Shown piece by piece: positions 40,375 through 40,498 of a stretch of 40,498 nt of DNA (within the stretch, counting starts at the first letter, position 1; every line of letters starts with the position of its first letter). Both the position numbers and the translations under genes were made by a program. The stretch spans positions 1 through 40,498 of the forward strand of contig JBEKZL010000034.1 of assembly GCA_049509915.1 (NCBI GenBank). Reading direction: 5' to 3'. The notes beneath the pieces are model-generated. The model did no database searches. It was not told the origin of the DNA and saw nothing but the letters and a program-made list of their open reading frames with translations. The stretch comes from JBEKYD01 sp049509915. GTDB taxonomy: Bacteria; Acidobacteriota; Terriglobia; Bryobacterales; Bryobacteraceae.

Positions 40375-40498
40375 GCCTCCTAGTATTACTTCGTTAAGTA
40401 TCGGATGCGACTAAGGCGCCCTGACAAGGCTGCCGCAGTAGCAACACGATCCCGTCCAGATGCACAGCAACCGCTGAATTTCACGACGCGTCCTCGGC
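40375..40498. other. Right edge of the window, upstream of the MNT gene
   Basis: No gene is identified. A leftward open frame ends near 40398-40400 and could be the 3' end of a gene outside the window, but nothing in it is recognisable. Confidence 0.3.

Noticed and set aside
1..40498. CRISPR array, rRNA genes, phage or plasmid replication genes
   Set aside because: No regularly spaced repeats, rRNA signatures, integrase or replication initiator genes were seen on either strand.

Overview
The window looks like a chromosomal segment of a soil-type Acidobacteriota, most likely in or near Bryobacterales/Solibacterales. The reasons are roughly 60 percent GC with strong codon bias, two secreted proteins ending in TIGR03437-like beta domains (a fold known to be abundant in that lineage), a decayed ISAzo13-type transposase, and large secreted glycosidases. 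The taxonomic call is inference from gene content, not from a marker gene.

Layout. Positions 1-2528 hold the 5' part of a Pal/OmpA lipoprotein gene (minus strand) divergent from an overlapping NarL-type histidine kinase/response regulator pair. Positions 2694-4130 hold decayed mobile DNA: a frameshifted winged-helix-like family gene joined to an ISAzo13 transposase remnant. Positions 4268-6490 encode a secreted Ig-like protein, and a tRNA-Val(CAC) lies at 6733-6809.

Positions 7438-23399 form one co-directional exopolysaccharide (EPS) locus. It opens with a good sigma70-type promoter, a structured leader and an ops-like element just ahead of a NusG/RfaH/UpxY-type antiterminator gene. A ribbon-helix-helix protein and a tiny ORF follow. 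Then come an FkbM methyltransferase, a Wzz-like chain-length protein, an ExeA-type ATPase, a degenerate BY-kinase-like P-loop protein, a Wza export protein, a WbaP-like initiating transferase, a Wzx flippase, a YdjC-type deacetylase, a Wzy polymerase, a GT4 enzyme, a methyltransferase, two GT2 enzymes and a WecG/TagA-type transferase. This is a Wzx/Wzy-dependent pathway. No nucleotide-sugar synthesis gene and no exosortase is visible. A convergent gene at 23485-26331 encodes a secreted GH18 domain fused to a right-handed beta-helix, a plausible EPS-modifying or releasing enzyme.

Positions 26332-37324 form a small nonribosomal-peptide island. It has a valine-type A-PCP-TE protein, a left-handed-beta-helix acyltransferase, and a six-domain acyl ligase-PCP-C-A-PCP-TE protein whose terminal thioesterase has Cys in the nucleophile position. 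The first two genes are preceded by copies of the same leader, about 77 percent identical without gaps over 98 bp and containing a conserved inverted repeat. Positions 37325-40374 hold a Tat-exported GH79 glycosidase gene lying between two fragments of a HEPN toxin gene, with a frameshifted MNT nucleotidyltransferase antitoxin gene beyond. This suggests the glycosidase gene arrived by insertion into an MNT/HEPN module.

The strongest leads for something undescribed are the ops-like element with its linked antiterminator, the duplicated leader of the NRPS genes, the pseudokinase in the EPS export complex, and the split MNT/HEPN locus. All assignments come from reading the sequence; no database search was run.
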